Shown piece after piece: positions 8,755 through 18,152 of a DNA stretch of 64,000 bases. This DNA is from an uncultured Aquimarina sp. Lineage in GTDB: Bacteria; Bacteroidota; Bacteroidia; Flavobacteriales; Flavobacteriaceae. The stretch spans positions 172,706 through 236,705 of the forward strand of contig CANMLL010000010.1 in NCBI GenBank assembly GCA_947498775.1, read 5' to 3'. Positions within the stretch are counted from its first letter, which is position 1; each line of letters begins with the position of its first letter. The notes under the pieces were generated by a model. It saw nothing but the letters and a program-made list of their open reading frames with translations. It was not told the DNA's origin and did not search any database. The position numbers were made by a program, and so were the translations under genes.

Positions 8755-9894
8755 ATGAAGCTAGAAAAATCAGAAATACTAAAAGCACTCGAAACCATAA
8801 CTGTTGCAGGAGAAGGAAAGAATATGGTAGCGAGTGGTGCTGTAAAAAACATAGTTACTTTTGGAGATGAGGTTATTGTTGATTTAGTATTATCAACACC
8901 TGCATTGCATATTCGTAAACGTGCCGAAGTAGATGTGATGAAAGCGATTCATGAGAAGGTTTATGAGAAAGCAAAAGTTAAAGTAAATAGTAAGGTTGAA
9001 GCGCCAGAGAAGCCTGATCTAAAAAATTCGATTAAAGGGAAACCAATTCCTGAGATTACTAATATTATTGCAGTTGCCTCGGGTAAGGGTGGAGTAGGGA
9101 AATCTACCGTAACTTCGAATCTGGCGGTTACTTTGGCCAAAATGGGTTTTAAAGTTGGGCTTCTGGATGCTGATATTTATGGTCCTTCTGCTCCGATTAT
9201 GTTTGATGTTGAGCGAGAACGACCCCTTTCGGTAAAGGTGGGTGACAAATCCAAAATGAAACCTATAGAAAATTATGGAGTAAAAATCTTGTCGATAGGT
9301 TTTTTTACGCAACCTAACCAGGCCGTGGTTTGGAGAGGGCCAATGGCAGCCAAAGCATTAAATCAAATGATTTTTGATGCCGCATGGGGAGAGCTTGATT
9401 TTATGTTATTAGATTTGCCTCCTGGTACAGGAGATATTCATTTATCAATTATGCAGTCACTACCTATTACAGGGGCTGTTGTTGTAAGTACTCCTCAAGA
9501 TGTGGCCTTGGCAGATGCCAGAAAAGGAGTAGCAATGTTTCAGCAAGATAGTATTAATGTACCTGTATTGGGAATTATCGAAAACATGGCATATTTTACT
9601 CCAGAAGAACTACCTAACAATAAATATTATATCTTTGGGAAAGAAGGGGCAAAGCATTTGGCAGAGGATCTGGATGTTCCTTTTTTAGGAGAAATACCTT
9701 TGATACAAAGTATTCGTGAAGCTGGGGATGCAGGTAGACCAGCTGCATTACAAACAGCTACTGCTATAGAAAAAGCCTTTGAAGAATTGACAAAGAATGT
9801 AGTCCGGGAGGTGGTTGATAGAAATGAGAATCTACCACCTACTGAAGCAATAAAAATAACAACAATGGCAGGGTGTTCTGCTGTAAAAAAATAA
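8755..9894 (+). CDS. Mrp/ApbC (NBP35-type) Fe-S cluster carrier ATPase
   Basis: This 379-residue cytoplasmic P-loop ATPase delivers Fe-S clusters to apoproteins. An N-terminal MIP18/DUF59-like domain (about 1-90) is followed by the deviant Walker A ASGKGGVGKSTV (about residue 107), then LLDADIYGPS and LLDLPPGTGD. The C-terminus ends near MAGCSAVKK. The small NifU-type scaffold gene begins 3 bp after its stop codon, a pairing that supports Fe-S assembly. Confidence 0.92.
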   Translation: MKLEKSEILKALETITVAGEGKNMVASGAVKNIVTFGDEVIVDLVLSTPALHIRKRAEVDVMKAIHEKVYEKAKVKVNSKVEAPEKPDLKNSIKGKPIPEITNIIAVASGKGGVGKSTVTSNLAVTLAKMGFKVGLLDADIYGPSAPIMFDVERERPLSVKVGDKSKMKPIENYGVKILSIGFFTQPNQAVVWRGPMAAKALNQMIFDAAWGELDFMLLDLPPGTGDIHLSIMQSLPITGAVVVSTPQDVALADARKGVAMFQQDSINVPVLGIIENMAYFTPEELPNNKYYIFGKEGAKHLAEDLDVPFLGEIPLIQSIREAGDAGRPAALQTATAIEKAFEELTKNVVREVVDRNENLPPTEAIKITTMAGCSAVKK

Positions 9895-9897
9895 CAA

Positions 9898-10137
9898 ATG
9901 ACTTCTGAAGAATTAAGAATAAATGTAGAAAAAGCCTTGGATGAGATCAGGCCTTTTTTGGAAAGTGACGGGGGTAATATTTCTTTGATTTCTATTGAAG
10001 ATAATAAAAGAGTCAAGGTCCAGTTAGAAGGAGCGTGTGTGGGATGTAGTGTAAACCAGATGACCTTAAAATCGGGAGTAGAAATGACGATCAAAAAATA
10101 TGCACCACAGATCGAAGAGGTATTAAATATCGCTTAA
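9898..10137 (+). CDS. NifU C-terminal-domain Fe-S scaffold protein
   Basis: This 79-residue single-domain protein matches the NifU/NFU C-terminal domain: IRPFLESDGGNISLI, then the cluster-binding CVGC motif (about residues 47-50) in GACVGCSVNQMTL. It would hold a labile [4Fe-4S] cluster at a dimer interface and pass it on, probably with the Mrp-type ATPase encoded 3 bp upstream. A bidirectional terminator follows. Confidence 0.9.
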   Translation: MTSEELRINVEKALDEIRPFLESDGGNISLISIEDNKRVKVQLEGACVGCSVNQMTLKSGVEMTIKKYAPQIEEVLNIA

Positions 10138-10160
10138 AAAGAAAAGAATTATATTTTGAG

Positions 10161-10205
10161 ACCCTACAGTCATGTGGATTTATTCTCATGATTGTAGGGT
10201 TTTTT
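10161..10205. terminator. Bidirectional rho-independent terminator
   Basis: Arms ACCCTACAGTCATG (10161-10174) and CATGATTGTAGGGT (10187-10200) pair over 14 positions with one G-T wobble around a 12-nt loop, and TTTTT follows on the plus strand. It ends the Mrp-NifU transcript. The right arm lies inside the last codons of the convergent acyltransferase gene. Confidence 0.75.
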
Positions 10206-11312
10206 GATTCCAAAAAGTGGATATAAAATGGGGATTCTCAGAATAATTAAATCATAAATAAGCCAGCTTCCTAAGAAAGTTCCAATAGTCAAGATTAAAA
10301 ACTTCGGAAAAAATGGCCATTCAATGTGCATAATATAATATCCTATAATTATTGTAATAGTCTGATGCAATATGTAAAAAGGATATACTGCACGATTACA
10401 ATAAGATAATTTATTGCTTTTTTTGTTTAAGTACTTCGCTCCAAAACCAAAAATAACCAGTATCCAGGACCATAAGTTTGTTACTTTTATTAGTGCTTCT
10501 GTAAAGTGAATATAGATATTATCTTTTCCTATTATCCAAATCACTAATTGCATACCAAAAGCAACAACTCCGACGATCAAAGCTTTATTTTTGATTCGTT
10601 CCACACTATTCCAAAATTCTTTTCTCGAAGCGATAAGTATAAATCCGAAGAAAAATAAGACAAGAGAATTGACAAAATTAAACCAGTCATCGATTAGTGC
10701 ATGCGTAACAGGAAAAAATGGCTCGACCAAAGCTTCAATAAAGTATAACGGAATTATGAATAGATATAATCCATAAGGTTTTTGAATTTTTTCTTTAATC
10801 CAATTCACAACTATCGAAGGCTTTCTTTTTAAACGAATAAATATGGGAGAAAGTAATATAGAAAATATAAGAAGATAAGGTAAAAACCAAAGGTGGTGCC
10901 AGCTAATATTGCCTTCGGGATATACACCTACAAACGCTTGAGTTCTGAAATACATAAAATAAGAACCAACAAATTCAGCCTTGTCTAGTCGCTCAAAATA
11001 AATTTGAGGTGGTACTATAAATAACATTCCAAAAATAAGCGGAATCAGTAACCTTTTGATTCGTTCCCAATTAAATTGCCAAACGTTTCTATAGGAAAGG
11101 GCATAATACGTTCCCATACCCGAGATGACAAAAAGAATAGGTAATCGCCATTGATTCAAAAAAAGCATTGGCCATCTTATCCAGTCATAAATAATATTAT
11201 TTTTGATATGAAACCCCCAAGGCACAAAAAACATCCCAACATGATAAAAAATCAATAATCCAAATACAATAACTCGTAACCAATCCAGATCATAACGGCG
11301 AATTTTCTCCAT
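10170..11312 (-). CDS. Acyltransferase 3 (OatA/NodX-like) integral membrane protein
   Basis: This 380-residue protein has about ten membrane helices and the acyltransferase-3 hallmark of an N-terminal helix with RRYDLDWLRVIVF and YHVGMFF, whose histidine is probably catalytic. Members O-acylate surface sugars or other extracytoplasmic substrates; the target here is unknown. The last codons form one arm of the terminator shared with the NifU gene. The order AraC regulator, then acyltransferase, on one strand (95 bp apart) hints at linked expression. Confidence 0.82.
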   Translation of the reverse strand: MEKIRRYDLDWLRVIVFGLLIFYHVGMFFVPWGFHIKNNIIYDWIRWPMLFLNQWRLPILFVISGMGTYYALSYRNVWQFNWERIKRLLIPLIFGMLFIVPPQIYFERLDKAEFVGSYFMYFRTQAFVGVYPEGNISWHHLWFLPYLLIFSILLSPIFIRLKRKPSIVVNWIKEKIQKPYGLYLFIIPLYFIEALVEPFFPVTHALIDDWFNFVNSLVLFFFGFILIASRKEFWNSVERIKNKALIVGVVAFGMQLVIWIIGKDNIYIHFTEALIKVTNLWSWILVIFGFGAKYLNKKSNKLSYCNRAVYPFYILHQTITIIIGYYIMHIEWPFFPKFLILTIGTFLGSWLIYDLIILRIPILYPLFGIKKPYNHENKST

Positions 11313-11407
11313 GAAATTAAAATTTGTTTTATCAAAAGTGAAGTATTTTGTTTCTAATGATTGAAAAAGTATGACCGATTATGTCTGGAATTATAATTTT
11401 GGACGTT

Positions 11408-12592
11408 TTAGACGGTCGTATTTTCCTTTTGAAACCGAATAAACTCTTTTGGAGACATTTGTACATGTTTCTTAAAAGCATTGTAGAATGTTGCTTTTGA
11501 TTTGAAACCAACCGAATTGCCAATAGCCTCGATAGTAAGGTGAACATAATCTTTGTCTAAAAGCCTCTTTTTAGATTCTTCAATTCGATATTGGTTTATA
11601 AAATCATTGAAATTCAAATTAGTCTCGGTATTGATAATTTGAGAAATATAGTTAGAGCTGGAATTCAAAGTTTCAGACAAACTTTTTAGAGATGCAGATT
11701 TTGATAAATAAAACTGTTCTTTTTGTACATGAAGTTTAATACGGTCAATTGAAATTCCAGCGACGTTAAACCCAGAAGTTTCATATTTATCAGCGATCCA
11801 GGAGCGTTCAAAAAACCGAGATTCTGATAACAACACAAAAGTGGTTATGCATACTACTGTGGCATGAAATATAAATATATAATGATCACCGGCATCATCT
11901 TCAAAATTCAAAAAAACCAAAAACACAAGAACAAAAGCAGCAAAAAATAGTAGAAAAGTATTCTTAGAAAATTGATGCTTACTAGCCATGGTATTTCTAC
12001 TATTTTTTTTGCCAGTATACAGATTTTTAAAAATTAACCTGGCGGATAGAAGAATATAAATAACAAAGCTAAAAAGGATAAACCATCTTAATTCATCTTT
12101 GATCAACAAGTAAGTGTAATCGATATTATCAGGAACCTCAATGCGTTTCATATCGGGGAAGTATGCTCCCAGATATGCATTAATTTTAATAGATTTAGGT
12201 TGAAGATAATAAGGCACCTGAGAAATAAAGTATAGTGTCGAAGGTAATAGATGAAACCAGTATTTTTTAAAGATGATTAATTTTCGTTCTAGTAATGAAT
12301 AAACAAACAAATATATCGAGGGAGCCAAAAGCAACACCAGAGGTTCGGTACTGTCGTTGAGGTGAGGGATATACTTCATAAGGCCAGTATAGCATAAAAA
12401 TACATCTGTTGCAATAATAGATTGTGTAAGTAAAGACCAGCCATATATCTTAAAAGCTGTAGCTTTTTTGGAGGTTCTAAACAATATCACAGTACTCAAT
12501 AAAAACCCTAAAAAGACACCTAAAAATATAAAATAAGACACCAGATTATGCTGTATAGGGATTTGATCTATTATATATTGAGCAGTTTCCAT
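11408..12592 (-). CDS. Membrane-anchored AraC-family transcriptional regulator
   Basis: This 394-residue protein has seven or eight hydrophobic helices in residues 15-255, then a cytoplasmic AraC-type double helix-turn-helix (about 290-390; SSNYISQIINTE and VGFKSKATFYNAFKKH). This layout is common in Bacteroidota for signal-sensing one-component regulators. The ligand is unknown. It lies between a metallophosphoesterase (11-bp gap) and an acyltransferase on the same strand. Confidence 0.85.
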   Translation of the reverse strand: METAQYIIDQIPIQHNLVSYFIFLGVFLGFLLSTVILFRTSKKATAFKIYGWSLLTQSIIATDVFLCYTGLMKYIPHLNDSTEPLVLLLAPSIYLFVYSLLERKLIIFKKYWFHLLPSTLYFISQVPYYLQPKSIKINAYLGAYFPDMKRIEVPDNIDYTYLLIKDELRWFILFSFVIYILLSARLIFKNLYTGKKNSRNTMASKHQFSKNTFLLFFAAFVLVFLVFLNFEDDAGDHYIFIFHATVVCITTFVLLSESRFFERSWIADKYETSGFNVAGISIDRIKLHVQKEQFYLSKSASLKSLSETLNSSSNYISQIINTETNLNFNDFINQYRIEESKKRLLDKDYVHLTIEAIGNSVGFKSKATFYNAFKKHVQMSPKEFIRFQKENTTV

Positions 12593-12603
12593 AAGTGGTA
12601 ATG

Positions 12604-13500
12604 CTATATTACAATAAAATCAGTGAGTTTGCTAGGGCCTTCTAGTGCAATTCTATTAATCTTAAGAGTACCATCTTCTGTAGTTGAAATTTGCCATTTA
12701 ATTAATGTAATATTACCTTTTTCAATTTCCATCCCGGTGATGCATCTAGGGTGAACACAACTCCCATCGTTAAATAAAGCAAGATCACCAGGCTCGGGAA
12801 ATCTTGGACGATGCGTATGTCCTACTACGGTAAATACATTTTTATTGTTGGCGATCCATTTTTTGAGTCTGCGCTCGACTCTAATCGTTTCTTTATAGTT
12901 TTGAGCTGGGCTCGTAGGGTCAGAAATACCTATAACCTGTAGAGGTTTCCATAAAATTCGTACCAAAAATCTATGAAAACGCCATCCATTATAATTCATA
13001 TAATCTGCCTGATGCCCGTGAAGAAGAAAAACTTCTTGATTTGTATTTTTGTGTTTTAATATAATCGCTTCTTCAAATTTAATGTCAGGAAAGAGAGGAA
13101 CTTCCTTGTTGGTTTTATGATCCAAATAATAGCTGAGATGTTTTCTCACATATTTTGGATCTCTATATACCATATCATGGTTGCCCCAAATCATTTCTAA
13201 TCGGTCTTCCTTATAAAATAGTTGAAGTAATTCATACACATTTTTATGTGCCCTAAGGATCATATTAAAATTATGATTTTCCCATAACTCATCCCCATCC
13301 CCCAATTCGCAGTAGGTAAACCCTTTATTATAATAATGAGTTAGTGCATGCAAATAAATATTTCTATTGTTTGCAAATTCATCTGCAAAACTATTATCTC
13401 CACGATGGCAATCGCTAAAAAGGATAAACTTAGAATGATCATCAAACGGGATTACTTTAGCATTTTTGTATGCACGATCCAGACGGGATTGAGAAGACAT
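12604..13500 (-). CDS. Calcineurin-like metallophosphoesterase
   Basis: This protein of about 298 residues has the ordered metal-binding motifs of the superfamily: SDCHRGD near the N-terminus, GDGDELWEN, WGNHDMVYR, LHGHQADY and VVGHTHRPRFP. The fold resembles LpxH/UDP-diacylglucosamine hydrolase-like enzymes, but the substrate cannot be set. I start it at ATG 13500 (MSSQSRLDRAY); the longer frame to 13527 would need TTG and adds nine residues of no clear value. It is followed closely by the AraC gene. Confidence 0.82.
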   Translation of the reverse strand: MSSQSRLDRAYKNAKVIPFDDHSKFILFSDCHRGDNSFADEFANNRNIYLHALTHYYNKGFTYCELGDGDELWENHNFNMILRAHKNVYELLQLFYKEDRLEMIWGNHDMVYRDPKYVRKHLSYYLDHKTNKEVPLFPDIKFEEAIILKHKNTNQEVFLLHGHQADYMNYNGWRFHRFLVRILWKPLQVIGISDPTSPAQNYKETIRVERRLKKWIANNKNVFTVVGHTHRPRFPEPGDLALFNDGSCVHPRCITGMEIEKGNITLIKWQISTTEDGTLKINRIALEGPSKLTDFIVI

Positions 13501-13798
13501 ATAGAAGTGTTTTGAGTAAATATACAATACTGAGCTATTTTATTTGGGCTCATCTTTAGAAATAATTAATCTAACTTGATGTAAGAGAATTGACGTCTGT
13601 TTGGGTAATTCTCGATAGAAAATTGTACCGAAGACAAGTCAATTTTCATTAGAAAGCCTATTTCGCTACAATTTTTCTTCGTTTCTGTAGAAATGATGAC
13701 TTTTTAGGCTTCTTTTCGAGTTAAATACGGATTGACCCTTGAGTTTACATAGTTATTAAGTTGGATTGATTTGCCATTAGTAAATGTAATAGTATTGT

Positions 13799-15220
13799 TT
13801 ATTTGTGGATCACTTCTGATTCTAGTTTTTTCTCTATTTCTACTATAATTTGCTTTTTTAATCCAGGTACTTCTGTGAGGTCTTTTTCCCAGAATTTGGT
13901 GTTAGCAAGAGTTTGATGAACAACATGCTCTATATTTGATGTTTTCCAGAGAGTTTCAAAAAAATTAATGGTGTATTTATCATCCTGCAAAGGAATTTTG
14001 GTGCCGTTAAAATAACCACGATAAAACAAAATTAGATACGCAAATGATTTTACCAAACCATTAGGCAGGTGGTCTTTTTTTTCAGTATAAGCTAGCAATG
14101 ACGGCAATACTCTCACTTTAAATTTTGATATAGAATTAAGTGCAATACTTAGCAAATTGTGCTTAATAAATGGGTTTCTAAAACGTTCGATTACTGAATT
14201 GGCATAGGATAATAATTCTTCTTTTGGGAGATCCAATGTAGGTATAATCTCATCAAAGATTATTTGTTTTATAAAAGATGCTGTTTTAGGATTTTCTATA
14301 GTTTCTCGTACTGTTTCTATTCCATTAAGGTAACCGATAGGAACCATTGCGGTATGAACGCCATTCAATATCCTTACTTTCCTTGTTTTGTAAGGGGATT
14401 GATCCTCAATAAATGTAACAGCTAATTGGGCTTCTTTGGCCGGGAAAATGGAGCTAACTTCTGCAGGGCCTTCAATAACCCATAGATAAAAAGGTTCTGC
14501 TTTTACGATCATAGGATCCTTAAAACCGATACTTTTTTGAACTTGGTCAATAGCATCTTCAGGAAATCCTGTAACAATTCTATCTACAAGAGTATTGCAA
14601 AAAATAACATGGTTGTCAAGCCAGGTTTTAAACCTATCTGGCAGTTTCCATAGCCAAATATATCTTTGGATCATCTCTTTCAATTGATCACCATTACGAT
14701 CAATAAGCTCACATGGTAAAACAGTCAGCTTTTTGTTTTTGGAATCCTTTAAGTGCAAAAAACGATAATACAATAGAGCAGTTAATTTACCAGGAAAAGA
14801 ACGTGGTAATATGTCGAAGTCAGTATCATCGGGGTCAAAAACAATACCTGCTTCAGTAGTGTTAGAAATGATAAGTTCTAAATCAGGATTTTTACCCATT
14901 TTCAGAAAAGTTTTATAGCCTTGATTAGGGTTAAAAACTCCTTTTACACTTGTGATCAATCTTGTTTGGCGAATTTTTTTTTCATTTTTTAACCCTTCCA
15001 AAATTACATGATAAAGACCTTCTTGTTCATTGATCTTTGATGCTAGTCCGTTATCGGTAGATTCTATAATTTGGATATCTCCGTTAAAATTCGCCTTTTC
15101 ATTAAGGATATCAATCATCCAGTCGGCAAACCCCCTTAAAAAATTACCTTTTCCAAATTGTAATACTTTGATGGGTCTTTTTGATAATGAATTTGATGTG
15201 TTTCTATTTAGTTTTTCCAT
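13799..15220 (-). CDS. uxaB: Tagaturonate reductase (altronate oxidoreductase)
   Basis: This cytoplasmic enzyme of about 473 residues, from the mannitol dehydrogenase/UxaB family, reduces D-tagaturonate to D-altronate with NADH. The N-terminal nucleotide-binding segment VLQFGKGNFLRGFADWMID is characteristic, and the central VRILNGVHTAM is a family motif. Substrate choice over fructuronate is inferred because altronate dehydratase is encoded in the same locus. The start is ATG 15220; a TTG six bases upstream is less likely. It lies 14 bp after uxaC, in a lacI-uxaC-uxaB operon. Confidence 0.88.
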   Translation of the reverse strand: MEKLNRNTSNSLSKRPIKVLQFGKGNFLRGFADWMIDILNEKANFNGDIQIIESTDNGLASKINEQEGLYHVILEGLKNEKKIRQTRLITSVKGVFNPNQGYKTFLKMGKNPDLELIISNTTEAGIVFDPDDTDFDILPRSFPGKLTALLYYRFLHLKDSKNKKLTVLPCELIDRNGDQLKEMIQRYIWLWKLPDRFKTWLDNHVIFCNTLVDRIVTGFPEDAIDQVQKSIGFKDPMIVKAEPFYLWVIEGPAEVSSIFPAKEAQLAVTFIEDQSPYKTRKVRILNGVHTAMVPIGYLNGIETVRETIENPKTASFIKQIIFDEIIPTLDLPKEELLSYANSVIERFRNPFIKHNLLSIALNSISKFKVRVLPSLLAYTEKKDHLPNGLVKSFAYLILFYRGYFNGTKIPLQDDKYTINFFETLWKTSNIEHVVHQTLANTKFWEKDLTEVPGLKKQIIVEIEKKLESEVIHK

Positions 15221-15234
15221 AACCAAAAATGCTT

Positions 15235-16695
15235 TTAGAACCCAAAATATTCTTTTGCGTTATAATAAGAAATATCACTTACAATGTTGCCCAACCATTC
15301 TTCATCTGCAGGCAATTCTCCGTTTTCAACATCGTTGCCAATAATATTACAGAGAATCCGTCTGAAATATTCATGTCGGGGAAAAGACAAGAAACTACGG
15401 GAATCGGTAAGCATACCAACAAAACAGCTTAAAAGCCCTAAATTTGAAAGGGCGTTGATTTGTTTTTCCATACCATCTTTTTGATCTAGAAACCACCATG
15501 CAGATCCAAACTGTATTTTTCCTTTGACGCTTCCATCATTAAAATTACCAACCATGGTAGCCATTACTTCGTTATCTGCTGGATTAAGATTATAAATAAT
15601 GGTTTTAGATAATTGATTGGTGCTATCTAATGCGTTTAAAAACTTACTTAAAGTTACTGCTTGAGAAAAATCACCGATAGAATCAAAGCCTGTATCCGGA
15701 CCAAGTTGGGCGAGCATACGTTGGTTTGTATTTCTAAGAGCACCAAGATGAAATTGCTGTGTCCATCCTTGAACATGATACATTTTACATAAGTGAAGTA
15801 ATGTTTCAAACTTAAAATAGTTAATTTCTTCCTGTTCTAATGGCTTCTTGTTTTTTATTTTCTTAAATAATGTTTCGATGTTGTACGAGCCTAATTCGAA
15901 ATGATATAATTGTTCTAATCCGTGATCAGAAAGACGCCCACCATGTTTATGAAAATATACAACCCTGTCATTAAGTGCATCTATCAAATCTTTATAAGAA
16001 TTGATAGTAACACAAGAAACCTCACTTAGTTTTTCAAGGTACGTGATATAGGTTGCTGGATTTTCTGCAGCATATGCCTTATCAGGTCTAAAAGTTGGTA
16101 AAAGCTTAGGTTCAATACCATCTTTTCTTGCTTTTTGATGCGACTCTAAATCATCCGTAGGATCATCTGTAGTACAAACCACCTCGACCTTCATTTGTTT
16201 TAAAAGGCCAAGGGTGCTATGAGTTTTCTCTTGTAATATGGTAGAGGTTTGTTCATATATTTCTGAACCATTTTTTTCATTGAGTAAGGTGTCGATTCCA
16301 AAATATCGAAGTAGCTCGAGATGTGTCCAGTGATACAAAGGGTTTCTAACAGTATAGGGTACGGTTTCTGCCCATTTTTCGAATTTCGCCTTGTCAGGCG
16401 CATTTCCAGTTATAAATTTTTCTTCAACACCCAAAGTGCGCATAGCTCTCCATTTGTAATGATCACCTGCTAACCACACTTGAGTACAGTTTCCAAACTG
16501 TTTATTTTCTGCAATATGTTGTGGAGATAAATGACAGTGGTAGTCTATTATCGGAAGCTTTTTGGCATAATTATGATATAATCTTTTCGCAAATTCATTT
16601 TGTAAAAGAAAATCTTCAGAAATAAAGGCGGTATCAGATATACGCAATCGATTGCTCTTTGATTTTAAGTTATTCTTATCAGTAGTTTGGCTCAT
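15235..16695 (-). CDS. uxaC: Uronate isomerase (glucuronate/galacturonate isomerase)
   Basis: This 486-residue amidohydrolase-fold enzyme converts D-glucuronate to D-fructuronate and D-galacturonate to D-tagaturonate. The metal-binding IDYHCHLSPQ motif lies near residue 50; VVCTTDDPTDDL and the C-terminal SRSFLSFPRHEYFRR are family features. Length and motifs match the family fully. It starts 10 bp after lacI on the same strand and precedes uxaB. A 12-bp operator-like palindrome lies about 40 bp inside the gene. It is the shared entry step for both uronate branches encoded in the window. Confidence 0.93.
   Translation of the reverse strand: MSQTTDKNNLKSKSNRLRISDTAFISEDFLLQNEFAKRLYHNYAKKLPIIDYHCHLSPQHIAENKQFGNCTQVWLAGDHYKWRAMRTLGVEEKFITGNAPDKAKFEKWAETVPYTVRNPLYHWTHLELLRYFGIDTLLNEKNGSEIYEQTSTILQEKTHSTLGLLKQMKVEVVCTTDDPTDDLESHQKARKDGIEPKLLPTFRPDKAYAAENPATYITYLEKLSEVSCVTINSYKDLIDALNDRVVYFHKHGGRLSDHGLEQLYHFELGSYNIETLFKKIKNKKPLEQEEINYFKFETLLHLCKMYHVQGWTQQFHLGALRNTNQRMLAQLGPDTGFDSIGDFSQAVTLSKFLNALDSTNQLSKTIIYNLNPADNEVMATMVGNFNDGSVKGKIQFGSAWWFLDQKDGMEKQINALSNLGLLSCFVGMLTDSRSFLSFPRHEYFRRILCNIIGNDVENGELPADEEWLGNIVSDISYYNAKEYFGF
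16644..16655. promoter_or_regulatory. Candidate LacI operator inside uxaC
   Basis: GCAATCGATTGC is a perfect 12-bp palindrome identical to the core of the sites at 17979 and 42030. It lies 40 bp into the uxaC coding region. Its identity with the promoter sites argues against chance, but it could be fortuitous because it also encodes part of an RLRI segment. Confidence 0.5.
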
Positions 16696-16705
16696 GATTT
16701 CTTTT

Positions 16706-17737
16706 TTATTTTCCCTTTTTAAGTGATGAAGCTCTCACAATTAGTTCTGGATGAAGCACGGTTTTTTGAGGAATAACTTTTTTTTTGGTGGAATCTAGTA
16801 TCTCAAAAAAAAGCTCGGCTGCGGCTTGCCCCATTTCTATAGGAAACTGACTAACCGTTGTAAGAGGAGGATCAGTAAGTGAAGTAAAAGGTTCATTACT
16901 AAAACCTGCAAGAGCAATATCATCAGGGATTTTAATATTTTGCTCCTTCATTACCTGCATAGCTCCTGCAGCGGCATAATCACTCGCAGAAAAGATTGCA
17001 TCAAATTTTTGTCCTGATTCTAGCAACTTTTCAGTAGAATCGCGCCCACCATCCAATAGCATATTATTTTTAAAGACAAACGATTGATTAAAAGGAATAT
17101 TGTAGTCTTTTAAAGCTTCTATATATCCTCTATATCTTTCTTTATAAATATTGATTGTTCGATCACTTGTATAGTGAATAATTTTTTTACACCCCTGTTT
17201 TATAAGATGTTCGGTAACCATATAACCGCCCAAATAATCATCAATAACAACTTGACTAGTTTCAATTTCTTTAGTAGTTCTGTCAAAAAGAACTAATGGA
17301 ATCCCTTTTTTGATGACATTTTCATAATGCTCATAATTTTCAGTTTTATTATCGACTATTGAAGCCATTATCCCGTCTACTCTGGCATTTAATAACGAAT
17401 TAACCACGCTAATTTCATTTTCAATCTTTTCATAAGACTGACTCACAATCACTCCATAACCTAAAGTATTTGCAACCTCTTCTACTCCACGAATAACAGA
17501 GGAGAAAAAGGATCGATTAATCCGAGGCACTATAATACCTATAAGTTGGCTTTTTCCACTTCTCAGGGCTGCAGCGATGTTATTAGGCTGATAGTTAAGG
17601 TCTTTTGCAACCTTAAACACTGCTTTTTTAGTTGCTTCACTGATTCTTGGGTTGTTATTTAAGGCCCGAGAAACTGTAGATGCAGTAATGCTTAGCTTTT
17701 TTGCAATGTCATGTATGGTTGCTTTTTTGGGTTTCAT
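16706..17737 (-). CDS. LacI-family transcriptional regulator of the uronate/polysaccharide locus
   Basis: This 343-residue LacI/GalR regulator has an N-terminal helix-turn-helix (KATIHDIAKKLSITASTVSR, residues 4-23) and hinge helix (NNIAAALRSGKSQLIG), followed by a periplasmic-binding-protein-like effector domain (about 60-340; SDYAAAGAMQVMKE and DIALAGFSNEPF). Such proteins in uronate loci usually sense a pathway intermediate such as KDG; the ligand is not shown here. It leads the lacI-uxaC-uxaB operon and faces the TonB-receptor gene across 415 bp that hold two matching palindromes. Autoregulation is likely. Confidence 0.9.
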   Translation of the reverse strand: MKPKKATIHDIAKKLSITASTVSRALNNNPRISEATKKAVFKVAKDLNYQPNNIAAALRSGKSQLIGIIVPRINRSFFSSVIRGVEEVANTLGYGVIVSQSYEKIENEISVVNSLLNARVDGIMASIVDNKTENYEHYENVIKKGIPLVLFDRTTKEIETSQVVIDDYLGGYMVTEHLIKQGCKKIIHYTSDRTINIYKERYRGYIEALKDYNIPFNQSFVFKNNMLLDGGRDSTEKLLESGQKFDAIFSASDYAAAGAMQVMKEQNIKIPDDIALAGFSNEPFTSLTDPPLTTVSQFPIEMGQAAAELFFEILDSTKKKVIPQKTVLHPELIVRASSLKKGK

Positions 17738-17828
17738 TTATAAATGCAAATGGATCAATTTAATAACGTGCAAAATAATGGTAATGAATTGTAAATTACA
17801 ATTTTTAAGTCACAAATGTAAAAAAAAT

Positions 17829-17847
17829 GTAATCGATTGCGCAATTA
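17829..17847. promoter_or_regulatory. Candidate LacI operator near the lacI promoter
   Basis: GTAATCGATTGC followed by GCAATT is an imperfect match to the palindrome GCAATCGATTGC, one base off in the left arm. It lies about 90 bp upstream of the lacI start, where it could mediate autoregulation. Its centre is 151 bp from the site at 17979. Confidence 0.55.
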
Positions 17848-17978
17848 ATAAGTGTTTTAGGTCAAAACTTGTTTTGAAAATGAAAAATTCCTAATAAAAA
17901 ACATAAGTATTAATAATAATTATGTTTTTTAGTTAAAAATATGAAGTGATTTGTTTTTTCTGTTTATTTATCATAATA

Positions 17979-17992
17979 TGCAATCGATTGCA
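17979..17992. promoter_or_regulatory. Candidate LacI operator upstream of the TonB receptor
   Basis: TGCAATCGATTGCA is a perfect 14-bp palindrome with the central CG typical of LacI-family operators. It lies about 106 bp upstream of the -7 box of the TonB-receptor gene, far for simple repression of that promoter, so looping to the 17829 site or an activating role is possible. Confidence 0.65.
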
Positions 17993-18097
17993 CAATGTTA
18001 AGCTTTCTTTTGGATAGTTTAAGGGGGTAATCATTCTTAAAACTATTAATATAAATGTTAAAATTAACATTAAAATGTTTTTTGTCGATAAAAATTA

Positions 18098-18105
18098 TAC
18101 TTTTG
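18098..18105 (+). promoter_or_regulatory. Bacteroidota-type -7 promoter element
   Basis: TACTTTTG matches TAnnTTTG exactly and lies 47 bp before the ATG of the TonB-receptor gene. A TTTG at 18081 is too close to be an ideal -33 box. It is the best candidate for the main promoter of the plus-strand enzyme operon. Confidence 0.45.
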
Positions 18106-18152
18106 TCCGATAAATTAAATAATTGCTCAGATTAAATTTTAAAATTGAAAGT

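Noticed and set aside
8667..8870. Open frame overlapping the start of the Mrp gene
   Set aside because: It is out of frame with the well-supported Mrp start at 8755, low in sense content and lies mostly over its coding region.
9627..10094. Long antisense frame across the Mrp and NifU genes
   Set aside because: Lies wholly opposite two certain genes and its protein has no family pattern.
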